A program made the position numbers and the translations under genes. This document shows, in pieces, positions 26,099 to 34,565 of a stretch of DNA of 64,000 bases. The stretch lies in NCBI GenBank assembly GCA_036494545.1, contig DASXOB010000006.1, forward strand, positions 124,001-188,000, given 5' to 3'. Source of the DNA: JAICXG01 sp036494545. Lineage in GTDB: Bacteria; Verrucomicrobiota; Verrucomicrobiia; Chthoniobacterales; UBA10450. Every line of letters starts with the position of its first letter. Positions within the stretch are counted from its first letter, which is position 1. Under the pieces are notes generated by a model. It was not told the DNA's origin and searched no databases. It saw only the letters and a program-made list of their open reading frames with translations.

Positions 26099-26683
26099 AT
26101 GGCTGAGAGGAAAATGGAAAACGAATTTTACCGAGAATACAAAGACCGCGTAATCCCGGCGCTGCGGGAGCAGCATGGTTACAAGAATCTTCATCAGATT
26201 CCGAAGTTGGAAAAGGTTGTGATCAATACATCCGTCGGTTCGCAATCCGACGTGAAGCAAGCTTTGGAAGACGCAAAGGCCGAGCTGGCACAGATCACCG
26301 GTCAGCGCCCGGCCGAGACGCGCGCGAAAAAAAGCATCTCAAATTTCAAACTTCGCAAAGAGCAGGCGATCGGCGCCAAGGTCACTCTGCGCGGCGAACG
26401 GATGTATGAGTTTATGGAGCGGCTGGTCAAGGCGGCGCTGCCACGCATCCGCGACTTTCGAGGCATTTCTCCGAAGGGCTTCGACGGCCACGGCAACTAT
26501 ACTCTGGGAGTTTCCGACCAGTCCATTTTCCCCGAGGTCGAGCTGGACAAAATCAAGCGCAACATTGGTTTTGATGTTACAATCGTGACCACCGCGCGCA
26601 CCGACGAAGAGGCCAAGTCCCTCCTCACGGAAATGGGGATGCCCTTCAGCGATCGGGCCAAGAAATTGGGAGCGCAAGCCTAA
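26099..26683 (+). CDS. rplE: 50S ribosomal protein L5
   Basis: 194 residues. YKDRVIPALREQHGYKN, PKLEKVVINTSVG, RAKKSISNFKLRKEQAIGAKVTLRG (in part) and RDFRGISPKGFDGHGNYTLGV identify L5. The A of the ATG is the last base of a CCTAACGA octamer (26092-26099), and the stop lies in an exact GCCTAACGA (26678). The next gene is rpsH; rpsN is not present. Confidence 0.96.
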   Translation: MAERKMENEFYREYKDRVIPALREQHGYKNLHQIPKLEKVVINTSVGSQSDVKQALEDAKAELAQITGQRPAETRAKKSISNFKLRKEQAIGAKVTLRGERMYEFMERLVKAALPRIRDFRGISPKGFDGHGNYTLGVSDQSIFPEVELDKIKRNIGFDVTIVTTARTDEEAKSLLTEMGMPFSDRAKKLGAQA

Positions 26684-26692
26684 CGAATTTAT

Positions 26693-27091
26693 ATGAGCAC
26701 TGTCACTGATCCCGTTGCCGACCTATTGGCGCGCGTGCGTAATAGCACCCAGGCGCAAAGAGCGGAGATGTTTGTTCCTTATTCCAGGATTAAGAGGGAC
26801 ATCGTGCGCATCTTGAAAGAGGAAGGCTACATCGAAGATTTTGAGCTCGATACGACCGCTGCCCATCCGCGGATTAGGATTACGAACAAGATTTCGAATC
26901 GCAGCAGCGCCATCACTGGCCTGAAGCGCGTCAGTCGTCCGGGCCTCCGTCGCTATGTCGGGGCGGATGAAATTCCGCGCGTCCTTGGGGGGATGGGTAC
27001 GGCGATTTTATCCACCTCGCGCGGCGTCATGTCGGGTCGCGAGGCAAAGAGACAAAACGTGGGAGGCGAGTTATTGGCCTTCGTTTGGTAA
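26693..27091 (+). CDS. rpsH: 30S ribosomal protein S8
   Basis: 132 residues. DPVADLLARVRN, then FVPYSRIKRDIVRILKEEGYI, GLKRVSRPGLRRYV and the closing STSRGVMSGREAKRQNVGGELLAFVW are S8 hallmarks. In E. coli S8 represses the spc operon. Confidence 0.97.
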   Translation: MSTVTDPVADLLARVRNSTQAQRAEMFVPYSRIKRDIVRILKEEGYIEDFELDTTAAHPRIRITNKISNRSSAITGLKRVSRPGLRRYVGADEIPRVLGGMGTAILSTSRGVMSGREAKRQNVGGELLAFVW

Positions 27092-27098
27092 CTAAGGT

Positions 27099-27638
27099 AT
27101 GTCGCGAATTGGAAACAAACCGGTAGAGATACCGGACAGGGTCAAGATCAACGTTGACCAAAGTGGAAAAGTAGCGGTCGAAGGACCGAAAGGGAAGTTG
27201 AACTGGACCCTCCCGCGGGGGATCAAGGCGAAAGTTGCGGATAAGGAACTATCGCTCGCCCGCGAGGCGGAAACTCGCGCGGTGAAAGCATTACACGGAC
27301 TTTCGCGCGCTCTCATTAACAACATGGTCCTCGGCGTGAGCAAGGGTTTCACCAAGAACCTGGAGATCGAGGGCGTAGGTTTCAAGGCGGCGGTGCAGGG
27401 TAAGAATCTTAACCTTAGTCTCGGCTTCTCGCATCCAGTGTTGTTCCCGATTCCATCGGACATCAAGATTACCGTGACCGAAAACACAAAGATCGCGATC
27501 GAAGGTATCGACAAGAAGACTGTCGGGCAGGTCGCGGCGGACATCCGCCGCTTCTATCCACCGGAACCATACAAAGGCAAAGGCGTGCGTTATGCAGGCG
27601 AACAGATTCGGCGCAAGGAAGGCAAAACGGTTCAATAG
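27099..27638 (+). CDS. rplF: 50S ribosomal protein L6
   Basis: 179 residues. MSRIGNKPVEIP, VEGPKGKL, GLSRALINNMVLGVSKGF and the C-terminal FYPPEPYKGKGVRYAGE followed by RRKEGKT are standard for L6. Confidence 0.97.
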   Translation: MSRIGNKPVEIPDRVKINVDQSGKVAVEGPKGKLNWTLPRGIKAKVADKELSLAREAETRAVKALHGLSRALINNMVLGVSKGFTKNLEIEGVGFKAAVQGKNLNLSLGFSHPVLFPIPSDIKITVTENTKIAIEGIDKKTVGQVAADIRRFYPPEPYKGKGVRYAGEQIRRKEGKTVQ

Positions 27639-27644
27639 TTAGCT

Positions 27645-28007
27645 ATGGCGACGAACAATCGAAAAGTAATTCGCGGCCGTATTCATCGCCGGATTCGGCG
27701 CAAGGTTGCTGGGACCGCGGAGCTTCCACGCCTGGCGGTCTATTTTTCCGGCAAGCATGTTTACGCGCAGGTAATCGACGACGACGCAGGTAAAACGCTC
27801 GTCTCCGCGGCCACGACTGAAAAGTCGTTAGGCGGAAAAGGAACGGCGGCGAATCGCACCACGGCGGAAAAAATCGGCAAGACAATTGCGGAACGCTCGC
27901 TGGCGAAGAATATCGACCGGGCGGTCTTCGATCGGGGCGGATTTCTTTATCACGGCAAAGTGAAAGCGCTCGCCGACGCGGCGCGCGAAGGTGGACTTAA
28001 ACTCTAA
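27645..28007 (+). CDS. rplR: 50S ribosomal protein L18
   Basis: 120 residues. RIRRKVAGTAELPRLAVYFSGKHVYAQVIDD (in part), then a GGKGTAANRTTAEKIG segment and FDRGGFLYHGKVKALADAAREGGL end as expected for L18, which binds 5S rRNA. One exact motif (27825). Confidence 0.96.
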   Translation: MATNNRKVIRGRIHRRIRRKVAGTAELPRLAVYFSGKHVYAQVIDDDAGKTLVSAATTEKSLGGKGTAANRTTAEKIGKTIAERSLAKNIDRAVFDRGGFLYHGKVKALADAAREGGLKL

Positions 28008-28013
28008 AGATTC

Positions 28014-28589
28014 ATGGCATACGCAGGCAATCCCAGCAGGCGCGCGGATTCGCGCACGACCGACCGGACTCCTCCGGCTCGAGGCGACACGACAGAAAAA
28101 GTCGTTTTCATCAACCGTTGCGCGAAGGTCGTGAAGGGCGGTCGTCGCTTTAGTTTTAGCGCTCTCATTGTGGCGGGCGATCACGACGGCAGCGTCGGTT
28201 GCGGTTTTGGCAAGGCGAATGAGGTCTCCGAAGCGATTCGGAAAGCTTCGGAAGCGGCACGCAAGTCGATGGAAAAAATGTCACTGCACGAAAACACCAT
28301 ACCGCATGAAACTCTCGGAGAGTTCGGGGGAGGACGGGTGCTACTGCGTCCGGCTTCGCCCGGCACCGGGGTGATTGCCGGTGGGGGCGTGCGCGCGGTG
28401 GTGGAAGCCGTTGGTATTCGCGACGTGCTGGCGAAGTCTTTAGGATCGAGCAACCACGCCAACGTGGTGAAGGCGACGATTGAGGCATTGCGTTCTTTGC
28501 GGCGGCGCGATCAAATTCTGAAGGCGCGTGGAATTCGAACGAGCGCGCCTAACAATGGCGATGGGGAGGCGCAAACGCCGCAGTCATGA
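28014..28589 (+). CDS. rpsE: 30S ribosomal protein S5
   Basis: 191 residues. A short charged lead precedes EKVVFINRCAKVVKGGRRFSF, then GCGFGKANEVSEAIRKA, RPASPGTGVIAGGGVRAVVE and KSLGSSNHANVVKAT. Overlaps rplO by four bases, leaving no room for rpmD (L30), which usually lies here. Confidence 0.97.
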   Translation: MAYAGNPSRRADSRTTDRTPPARGDTTEKVVFINRCAKVVKGGRRFSFSALIVAGDHDGSVGCGFGKANEVSEAIRKASEAARKSMEKMSLHENTIPHETLGEFGGGRVLLRPASPGTGVIAGGGVRAVVEAVGIRDVLAKSLGSSNHANVVKATIEALRSLRRRDQILKARGIRTSAPNNGDGEAQTPQS

Positions 28590-29158
28590 TTCGTTTGCAC
28601 AATCTCAAGCCGCGTCCGGGTTCGCGGCATCGCGTCAAGCGTTTGGGCATCGGCGAAAGCTCGGGCCATGGCAAAACAAGCGGCAAAGGTCACAAAGGCC
28701 AAAAAGCGCGCTCGGGCGGAAGCATTCGCCTCGGGTTCGAGGGCGGGCAGATGCCGCTCATTCGCCGTTTGCCGAAGCGCGGCTTTAACAACGCGGCATT
28801 CAAAAAGGAATATGCGATTGTCAATCTCGATGATCTAAATGCCTTTACGCCCAACACGACCATCAACGAAGAAACGTTGCGGGAATCGAAACATATTCGG
28901 GGTCACTTCGCCGGACTAAAGATTCTCGGTCGCGGAGAGTTGAAGCATAGCCTAACGATCGAAGCTGACCGAGTGAGCGGGGCGGCGCGTGAAAAAATCG
29001 AGAAAGTCGGCGGAACAGTGACCTTGCGCGAGCGCAAACCGGCGGCGAAGGAGGCTCACGAGCCAGCCAAAAAGGCAGGGAAAGAGAAATCTTCAGCGGC
29101 GAGGAAGAAACCCGGGAAAAAGAAGCCGGGCGCGAGAACGAAGAAGTCAGTTAAGTAA
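28586..29158 (+). CDS. rplO: 50S ribosomal protein L15 with Lys-rich tail
   Basis: 190 residues; the core is about 145. LHNLKPRPGSRHRVKRLGIG, GHGKTSGKGHKGQKAR, then GFEGGQMPLIRRLPKRGFNN are L15. The last about 40 residues are Lys/Ala/Pro-rich. One exact motif at 28950. Confidence 0.95.
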   Translation: MIRLHNLKPRPGSRHRVKRLGIGESSGHGKTSGKGHKGQKARSGGSIRLGFEGGQMPLIRRLPKRGFNNAAFKKEYAIVNLDDLNAFTPNTTINEETLRESKHIRGHFAGLKILGRGELKHSLTIEADRVSGAAREKIEKVGGTVTLRERKPAAKEAHEPAKKAGKEKSSAARKKPGKKKPGARTKKSVK

Positions 29159-29175
29159 CGGCTCAGGACTAGGGG

Positions 29176-30678
29176 ATGGTTTCGGCTTTTCTCAACACGG
29201 TCAAGATTCCGGAGCTGCGCCGGCGAATCTTGTTCACCCTGGCGGTGATCGTCATTGTAAGGCTGGGCGCGGCCATTACAACGCCGGGCGTCAATCCAGC
29301 GGTTTTGCAGGATTGGTTTCGCACTTCCTCTCAAAGCGGCGGCGGTGGAATTGCGGCTCTTTTTAACCTTTTTAGCGGCGGAGCGCTGGAGAATTGCGCC
29401 GTCTTTTCGTTAGGCATCATGCCTTATATCAGCGCGTCGATTATGCTCCAGCTTCTCACCGCAGTCATTCCATCCCTCAGCCGGATGTCGCGCGAGGATA
29501 ATGGGCGGCAGAAGATCATGCAATACACGCGCTACGCGACCGTGTTTCTTTGCATCTTTCAGGGTTATCTGCTCGCGATTTCCTTTCAACATCCCGAGTC
29601 GTACCACACCATGCTTCCGGGAATCAGTGAGACCACAGCGCGTTTGGGGATTCCGCTCGTGGAAAGCCAGGGTTGGGGTTTCCGTCTAGTCACGGTGGTC
29701 ACCTTGACCGCTGGCACGCTTTTTCTGATGTGGTTAGGCGATCAAATTACCGACCGAGGTATCGGTAACGGGATTTCTCTCATTATCACCATTGGCATCG
29801 TCGCGCGCTTGCCCGCAGCACTGGCACAGGCATGGAAAACGTTTGTTCCGACTGGAGGAAATGCCAGCCAGGTGAGTCCGGCGATCCTTGTCTTGATGGT
29901 GGCCTTTTTGTTCATCGTCATTGCCGCGGTCATCGCCGTCACGCAAGGCGTGCGCAAAATTACCGTCCAGTACGCGAAACGCGTCGTCGGTCGCAAGATG
30001 TACGGTGGCCAGACGCAGTATATGCCGCTAAAGGTGAATTACGCCGGCGTCATGCCGATCATCTTCGCCTGGGCGTTACTTCTTTTCCCGACGACGATCG
30101 TCGGACTGGCTTTCAAGAACAGCCGCACAGCTCGTCAGATTTCTGAGATGCTGGCCAGCGGATGGCTGCATTACGTTTTCCTCGCAGCGATGATTTTCTT
30201 TTTCAGTTATTTCTGGGTCGCGACGCAATTCCAGCCTGCGCAAATTGCCGACGACCTCAAGAAATATGGCGGTTACATTCCTGGCGTGCGTCCGGGTAAG
30301 CCGACCGCGGATTTTCTCGACTTCACCATGACGCGCCTGACTTTCGCCGGCGCGATCTTCCTTACTCTCATCGCGATTTTACCCAGTTTGCTTAGCCAGG
30401 GTCTACACGTGCCAACGATTACCGCACAATTCTTCGGCGGCACCAGTCTGCTTATTATCGTTGGTGTGATCCTCGACACGATGCGCCAGGTGGAAACGCA
30501 TCTCATCCAGCGGCATTACGACGGCTTCCTACGGAAGGGTCGCATCCGCGGGCGGGCTTTCGATCGTGCCAGCTACAGTCGAGGCGACGCGGCGCAACAA
30601 GGCACGCTTGTCTGGCTGTATGTCGGGATTGCGGTGCTGGTCATCGGTGGCGTCGCGATTTTTCTCTATGGACGTTGA
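29176..30678 (+). CDS. secY: Protein translocase subunit SecY
   Basis: 500 residues with ten predicted membrane spans. Visible are the start FLNTVKIPELRRRILFTL, the plug region GGGIAALFNLFSGGALENC, FSLGIMPYISASIMLQLL, and the cytosolic loops (VQYAKRVVGRKMYGGQTQYMP region; ADDLKKYGGYIPGVRPGKPT). Last gene of the spc block. It is longer than E. coli SecY because of the periplasmic loop near 140-160 and the C-terminal extension. Confidence 0.97.
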   Translation: MVSAFLNTVKIPELRRRILFTLAVIVIVRLGAAITTPGVNPAVLQDWFRTSSQSGGGGIAALFNLFSGGALENCAVFSLGIMPYISASIMLQLLTAVIPSLSRMSREDNGRQKIMQYTRYATVFLCIFQGYLLAISFQHPESYHTMLPGISETTARLGIPLVESQGWGFRLVTVVTLTAGTLFLMWLGDQITDRGIGNGISLIITIGIVARLPAALAQAWKTFVPTGGNASQVSPAILVLMVAFLFIVIAAVIAVTQGVRKITVQYAKRVVGRKMYGGQTQYMPLKVNYAGVMPIIFAWALLLFPTTIVGLAFKNSRTARQISEMLASGWLHYVFLAAMIFFFSYFWVATQFQPAQIADDLKKYGGYIPGVRPGKPTADFLDFTMTRLTFAGAIFLTLIAILPSLLSQGLHVPTITAQFFGGTSLLIIVGVILDTMRQVETHLIQRHYDGFLRKGRIRGRAFDRASYSRGDAAQQGTLVWLYVGIAVLVIGGVAIFLYGR

Positions 30679-30696
30679 GCGGACGATAACGACGCG

Positions 30697-31353
30697 GTGA
30701 AAAGTCGGATCGTCCTTCTCGGCGCTCCCGGTTCCGGTAAGGGAACGCAAGCGGAAATGATCACCCGCCACTTTGCGATCTCGGTTACCTCGCCAGGAAC
30801 GATCCTGCGCCGCGAGCGCGACTTGGGGACGCCACTCGGGCTCGAGGCAGACGAAATTGCCAGGCAAGGCGGGCTTGTGCCCGATGATATTATCGTTCGG
30901 TTAATCGCAGACTGGTTAAATCTCCACGGCCAGGATGGATTTGTTTTCGACGGTTTTCCGCGCACCGTCGGCCAGGCGGAACAGCTGAATGAAATTTTGT
31001 CGAGGATGAAGAGTTCGCTCGATCTCGCGATCTGGCTCGACGTGTCCGAGCAGACGGTGCGCGATCGTGTCGCCGGACGGTTGCAATGTCGGCGCTGCGG
31101 CTTTACCACTAGCCTAACGAGTGCTCGCTTTTCCGAACGGCCGATCTGCCCATACTGCGACGGACCGCTCATCCGGCGCGATGATGACGAGTCGGACGTC
31201 CTTCAGGCACGTCTCGCCGAGTTCAGGTTGAAGACCGAGCCGTTGCTTTCTTATTACGAGAAAAGCGACGCTCTTCATTGTATCGATGGCAATCGCGATC
31301 GCGATGCAGTCTTTGCCGATATCTCGGCTCTGATCGAAGAGCGAACAAAATGA
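30697..31353 (+). CDS. adk: Adenylate kinase
   Basis: 218 residues, GTG start. P-loop GAPGSGKGTQ near the N-terminus, DGFPRT, and a zinc-type LID with CRRC and CPYC pairs, as in Gram-positive and some Gram-negative enzymes. It interconverts ATP, ADP and AMP. The stop overlaps the map start by four bases (secY-adk-map order). Confidence 0.95.
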   Translation: MKSRIVLLGAPGSGKGTQAEMITRHFAISVTSPGTILRRERDLGTPLGLEADEIARQGGLVPDDIIVRLIADWLNLHGQDGFVFDGFPRTVGQAEQLNEILSRMKSSLDLAIWLDVSEQTVRDRVAGRLQCRRCGFTTSLTSARFSERPICPYCDGPLIRRDDDESDVLQARLAEFRLKTEPLLSYYEKSDALHCIDGNRDRDAVFADISALIEERTK

Positions 31354-32126
31354 TCCCGATAAAGTCTATCCGGGAAATCGAGAAGATGAGACAAGCCTGC
31401 CGCACGGCGAGCGAGGTGCTGGATCGGGTGAGCGAGATTATTCGTCCGGGCGTTTCGACGAAGGAAATCGATCAGGCTGCGGCTGACCTAATGGCGGAAG
31501 CCGGAGTTCGTAGCGCGTTTCTCGGTTATCGGCTCGGGCACCGCGTTTTCCCCGGGCACATCTGCATTTCGCTCAATGACGAAATTGTTCACGGCATCGG
31601 TAGCCAGCGCCGCGTGCAATATGGCGACATCGTGAAGCTCGACATCGGAGTGGTGCAGGATGGCTGGGTAGGGGATACCGCGGCGACAATTGCTGTCGGT
31701 ATGATCGATGAACGCATCGAGCGACTCCTCGAGGTGACGCAGTCAGCGTTGCAGCGCGCAATCGGTCAAGCCTGCGCTGGGGCGCGTCTGGGCGATTTGT
31801 GCGCGGTAATTGAAGAGGAAGCGGTTCATCATCATTTCAGCGTGGTGCGAGAATTTGTCGGTCATGGCGTCGGCCGAAAACTGCACGAAGAACCGCAGGT
31901 TCCCAATTATGGCAAACGCGGCAGCGGCCCACGCCTCAAGCCGGGCATGACGCTCGCGATTGAGCCGATGGTCAACCTCGGCAGTCCCGACGTGCGCCTG
32001 CTCGACGACGGGTGGACTGTCTGCACAGCGGATGGTTTGCCCTCGGCCCATTTCGAACACACCGTCCTCATCACCAAAGACGAACCCGAAATTCTGACAT
32101 GGCGCGCAAAGACGCAATTGAGGTAG
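31350..32126 (+). CDS. map: Methionine aminopeptidase, type I
   Basis: 258 residues from ATG 31350. All five metal ligands are visible: the Asp pair in KLDIGVVQDGWVGDT, His in VGHGVGRKLHEEP, Glu in LAIEPMVN and Glu in FEHTVLI. The substrate His is in GHICISLNDEIVHG. The gene end overlaps infA by 28 nt in another frame. Confidence 0.96.
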   Translation: MIPIKSIREIEKMRQACRTASEVLDRVSEIIRPGVSTKEIDQAAADLMAEAGVRSAFLGYRLGHRVFPGHICISLNDEIVHGIGSQRRVQYGDIVKLDIGVVQDGWVGDTAATIAVGMIDERIERLLEVTQSALQRAIGQACAGARLGDLCAVIEEEAVHHHFSVVREFVGHGVGRKLHEEPQVPNYGKRGSGPRLKPGMTLAIEPMVNLGSPDVRLLDDGWTVCTADGLPSAHFEHTVLITKDEPEILTWRAKTQLR

Positions 32127-32317
32127 AGGGCACAGTGGTCGAGCTGCTCCCCAACACCATGTTTCGGGTCGAGTTGCCTAACGGCCACCTCGTCCTGGCC
32201 CATATTTCGGGTAAAATGCGGATGCACTTCATTCGCATCTTGCCAGGCGACAAAGTTATGCTAGAAATTTCCCCCTACGATTTGTCGAAAGGGCGAATTA
32301 CGTTTCGCCATCGCTAA
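32099..32317 (+). CDS. infA: Translation initiation factor IF-1
   Basis: 72 residues, exact family length. ARKDAIEVEGTVVELLPN, FRVELPNGHLVLAHISGKMR and PGDKVMLEISPYDLSKGRI define the S1-like OB fold. It starts inside map (28-nt overlap). A strong terminator hairpin directly follows the stop. Confidence 0.97.
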   Translation: MARKDAIEVEGTVVELLPNTMFRVELPNGHLVLAHISGKMRMHFIRILPGDKVMLEISPYDLSKGRITFRHR

Positions 32318-32345
32318 CGCGGAGAATCGGCTCCGCGTTTTTCGT
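32316..32345 (+). terminator. Rho-independent terminator after infA
   Basis: A perfect 9-bp stem, AACGCGGAG (32316-32324) with CTCCGCGTT (32331-32339), a 6-nt loop and a T-rich run after it. It overlaps the infA stop. It sits in the middle of the ribosomal run and would separate rpmJ-rpsM-rpsK-rpsD from the genes before, or act as a partial attenuator. Confidence 0.85.
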
Positions 32346-32356
32346 TTCGTTAAGCC

Positions 32357-32473
32357 ATGAAAGTACGACCATCAGTGAAAAGACTTTGTGAAGCGTGCAA
32401 GATCGTGAAACGCAAGAACGTCGTCCGTGTGATTTGCGCAAAAAATCCGCGGCACAAACAGCGACAAGGCTAG
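32357..32473 (+). CDS. rpmJ: 50S ribosomal protein L36
   Basis: 38 residues. MKVRPSVKRLCEACKIVKR, then NVVRVIC and PRHKQRQG. The zinc ligands C-x2-C, C and H of the classical L36 are present (zinc-binding C+ type). Located between the infA terminator and rpsM, its usual place. Confidence 0.96.
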   Translation: MKVRPSVKRLCEACKIVKRKNVVRVICAKNPRHKQRQG

Positions 32474-32498
32474 AAAATCGAAACCCTGAAAAAGAATT

Positions 32499-32894
32499 AT
32501 GCCACGACTTCTAGGAGTAGAAATTCCTGCTGAAAAACGCATCGAAGCGTCACTCACCTACATTTACGGAGTCGGCCCCACGACCTCGAAACGCATTCTC
32601 GAACAGACCAACATCGACCCCAACCTGCGGGCGAAAGACCTCAGCCCGCAGCAGATCAACGAGATCATCCACGCCATCACGCACAACAAGGTTCCGATCG
32701 AAGGCGATCTGCGGCGGGAAGTGCAGAGTAACCTTAAGCGCCTCCAGGCGATCAATTGCTACCGCGGCATCAGGCATCGCCGCGGACTGCCGGTGCGTGG
32801 CCAACGCACTTCGACCAACGCGCGGACGCGCAAAGGTCCGCGCAAGACCGTCGGCGTAATCCGTAACAAAGACGCCAAAGCAGGCAAGGTTTAA
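32499..32894 (+). CDS. rpsM: 30S ribosomal protein S13
   Basis: 131 residues. LLGVEIPAEKRIEASLTYIYGVG, LRREVQSNLKRLQAINCYRGIRHRRGLPVRGQRT (in part) and TNARTRKGPRKTVG are S13. The stop is followed by an ACCTAACGA copy before rpsK. Confidence 0.97.
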   Translation: MPRLLGVEIPAEKRIEASLTYIYGVGPTTSKRILEQTNIDPNLRAKDLSPQQINEIIHAITHNKVPIEGDLRREVQSNLKRLQAINCYRGIRHRRGLPVRGQRTSTNARTRKGPRKTVGVIRNKDAKAGKV

Positions 32895-32908
32895 CCTAAC
32901 GAATCGAT

Positions 32909-33568
32909 ATGGCTGACGAATCTGAAAATAAGCAGGCCGCAGAAGAATTGCAGGCTCCGGCCGTCGCGGCGGAGTCCGCGCCACAGTCGAACGCTAATCC
33001 GGCGACGGACGAGACCGTGACCGCTCAGGTCTCTGAAGCGGCCCCGGCAAAAAACGAAACTCCTCCCGCTCCCGCGAAGACAGAACCCAAGCCGAAATCC
33101 GCGAAGAAGACAGCGAAGAAAACCGAAGTACCTGCCGCCGCAGAGGCACCGAAGGAGAATCTCTCCCTTGATCCTAACGACGTTGAGAAGCCGAAAATTA
33201 TCAAGGCAAAGGGCAGCAAGAACATCCATTCGGGCTACGCCCACGTCCTCTCCACCTTCAACAACACGATTGTCACCATTACAGACTTGCAGGGAAACGT
33301 GATCGGTTGGTCCAGTGCCGGCAAAGTCGGTTTCAAGGGTTCGCGCAAAAGCACCGCCTACGCAGCGCAGATGGTCGCCCAGGACGCCTCACGCCAGGCG
33401 ATGGGGCACGGGCTGAAGGAGGTCGAAGTCCTGGTAAGAGGACCAGGCGCCGGCCGCGAGTCCGCCGTCCGCGCGTTGCAGGCGATTGGCTTGGAACTCA
33501 CCATCATCCGCGATGTCACACCCGTGCCCCACAACGGTTGCCGGCCGCCAAAACAGCGGCGTGTCTGA
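32909..33568 (+). CDS. rpsK: 30S ribosomal protein S11 with long N-terminal extension
   Basis: 219 residues; S11 is normally near 129. The core begins around residue 100 (KGSKNIHSGYAHVLSTFNNT), with GWSSAGKVGFKGSRKSTAYAAQ and the ending DVTPVPHNGCRPPKQRRV. The first about 95 residues are Ala/Pro/Glu/Lys-rich and probably disordered. I find no in-frame ATG just before the core, so the extension seems to be real coding sequence. Confidence 0.94.
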   Translation: MADESENKQAAEELQAPAVAAESAPQSNANPATDETVTAQVSEAAPAKNETPPAPAKTEPKPKSAKKTAKKTEVPAAAEAPKENLSLDPNDVEKPKIIKAKGSKNIHSGYAHVLSTFNNTIVTITDLQGNVIGWSSAGKVGFKGSRKSTAYAAQMVAQDASRQAMGHGLKEVEVLVRGPGAGRESAVRALQAIGLELTIIRDVTPVPHNGCRPPKQRRV

Positions 33569-33608
33569 TCCGCTTCTCGTTTATCATTCGTTACCTTTAA
33601 CTTTCCTA

Positions 33609-34220
33609 ATGGCCAGATATACCGGACCCAAAACCAAAATCTCCCGCCGTTATGGCGTGCCGCTTTTTGGATCTTCGAAATCGCTTGAGCGAAAAAACTA
33701 TCCTCCCGGCATGCACGGACCGAAAGGTTCGCGCCGCAAGCAATCGGATTACGCGATTGCATTGGGTGAGAAGCAGAAGCTTCGTTTCCAATACGGCCTG
33801 ATGGAAAAGCAATTCCGCCGCATCTTCGAGGTCGCGCTCAAGCGTCGCGGCGTTACGGGCGAAACCTTGCTGCAACTTCTCGAGACTCGGCTGGACAACG
33901 TCGTCTTTCGTCTTGGCCTCGCTAATACGCGCAGCGCTGCGCGGCAGCTAGTTTCGCATGGCCACGTGCTCGTGAACGGCAAGAGCGTCAATATTTCTTC
34001 CTTTAATGTGAAGGCCGGCGACGAGGTCATGATCAAGGATCGACCGAAATCGCGGCAGCTCGCTCTGCGCAATCTCGAACTCACGCAAATCGCGCCGGTA
34101 CCCGATTGGCTTACAGCCGATCGCGACGCGCTGAGCGGAAAAGTCGCCCACATTCCGTCTCGGGAAGAGATGCAACCGATCGTCAACGAGCAGTTGATCG
34201 TCGAGTTATATTCGAGGTAA
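33609..34220 (+). CDS. rpsD: 30S ribosomal protein S4
   Basis: 203 residues from ATG 33609. ARYTGPKTKISRRYG, KQKLRFQYGLMEKQFRRIFE, LLQLLETRLDNVVFRLG and the S4-domain RQLVSHGHVLVNGKSVNI are diagnostic. Last gene of the ribosomal run; rpoA and rplQ, which often follow, are absent. Confidence 0.97.
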   Translation: MARYTGPKTKISRRYGVPLFGSSKSLERKNYPPGMHGPKGSRRKQSDYAIALGEKQKLRFQYGLMEKQFRRIFEVALKRRGVTGETLLQLLETRLDNVVFRLGLANTRSAARQLVSHGHVLVNGKSVNISSFNVKAGDEVMIKDRPKSRQLALRNLELTQIAPVPDWLTADRDALSGKVAHIPSREEMQPIVNEQLIVELYSR

Positions 34221-34250
34221 AGCCCGCTTCGGGTCTAGGGCCTTCACGCT

Positions 34251-34484
34251 TCAGGGGTTTCCTTCCAGAAACGCCAGCGCCTTGTCGTAGCTACACCTCG
34301 CAAGGTAATGTGCGAGCTGGGGGTCGACAGGCTGGGGGAGCGAGTTGCCCAGAGTCGCAATTTTTTCCGAAACCGCGCGCAGTCTATCCAAATGTTGAGC
34401 GAGCTCGCGCCGGCTGGCTTCATCGGCGATAATCTGCCTGCGTTGCCGAAGCGCGTTGACGAGATCTTCTTGAGGTGAATTCAT
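34251..34484 (-). CDS. Small helical hypothetical protein
   Basis: 77 residues from the ATG at 34484; a longer frame would overlap the divergent response regulator and is unlikely. All helical and charged (EDLVNALRQRRQIIADEASRRELAQHL). I do not recognise it. It is convergent with rpsD. Confidence 0.45.
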   Translation of the reverse strand: MNSPQEDLVNALRQRRQIIADEASRRELAQHLDRLRAVSEKIATLGNSLPQPVDPQLAHYLARCSYDKALAFLEGNP

Positions 34485-34565
34485 TCGGCGGCCGACTTCG
34501 GCAAGAAACGTAATTCGGGCAACAAAAGCTTGAATGCTCCCGTGAGTTCGCGCAAGCCTGTCAGG

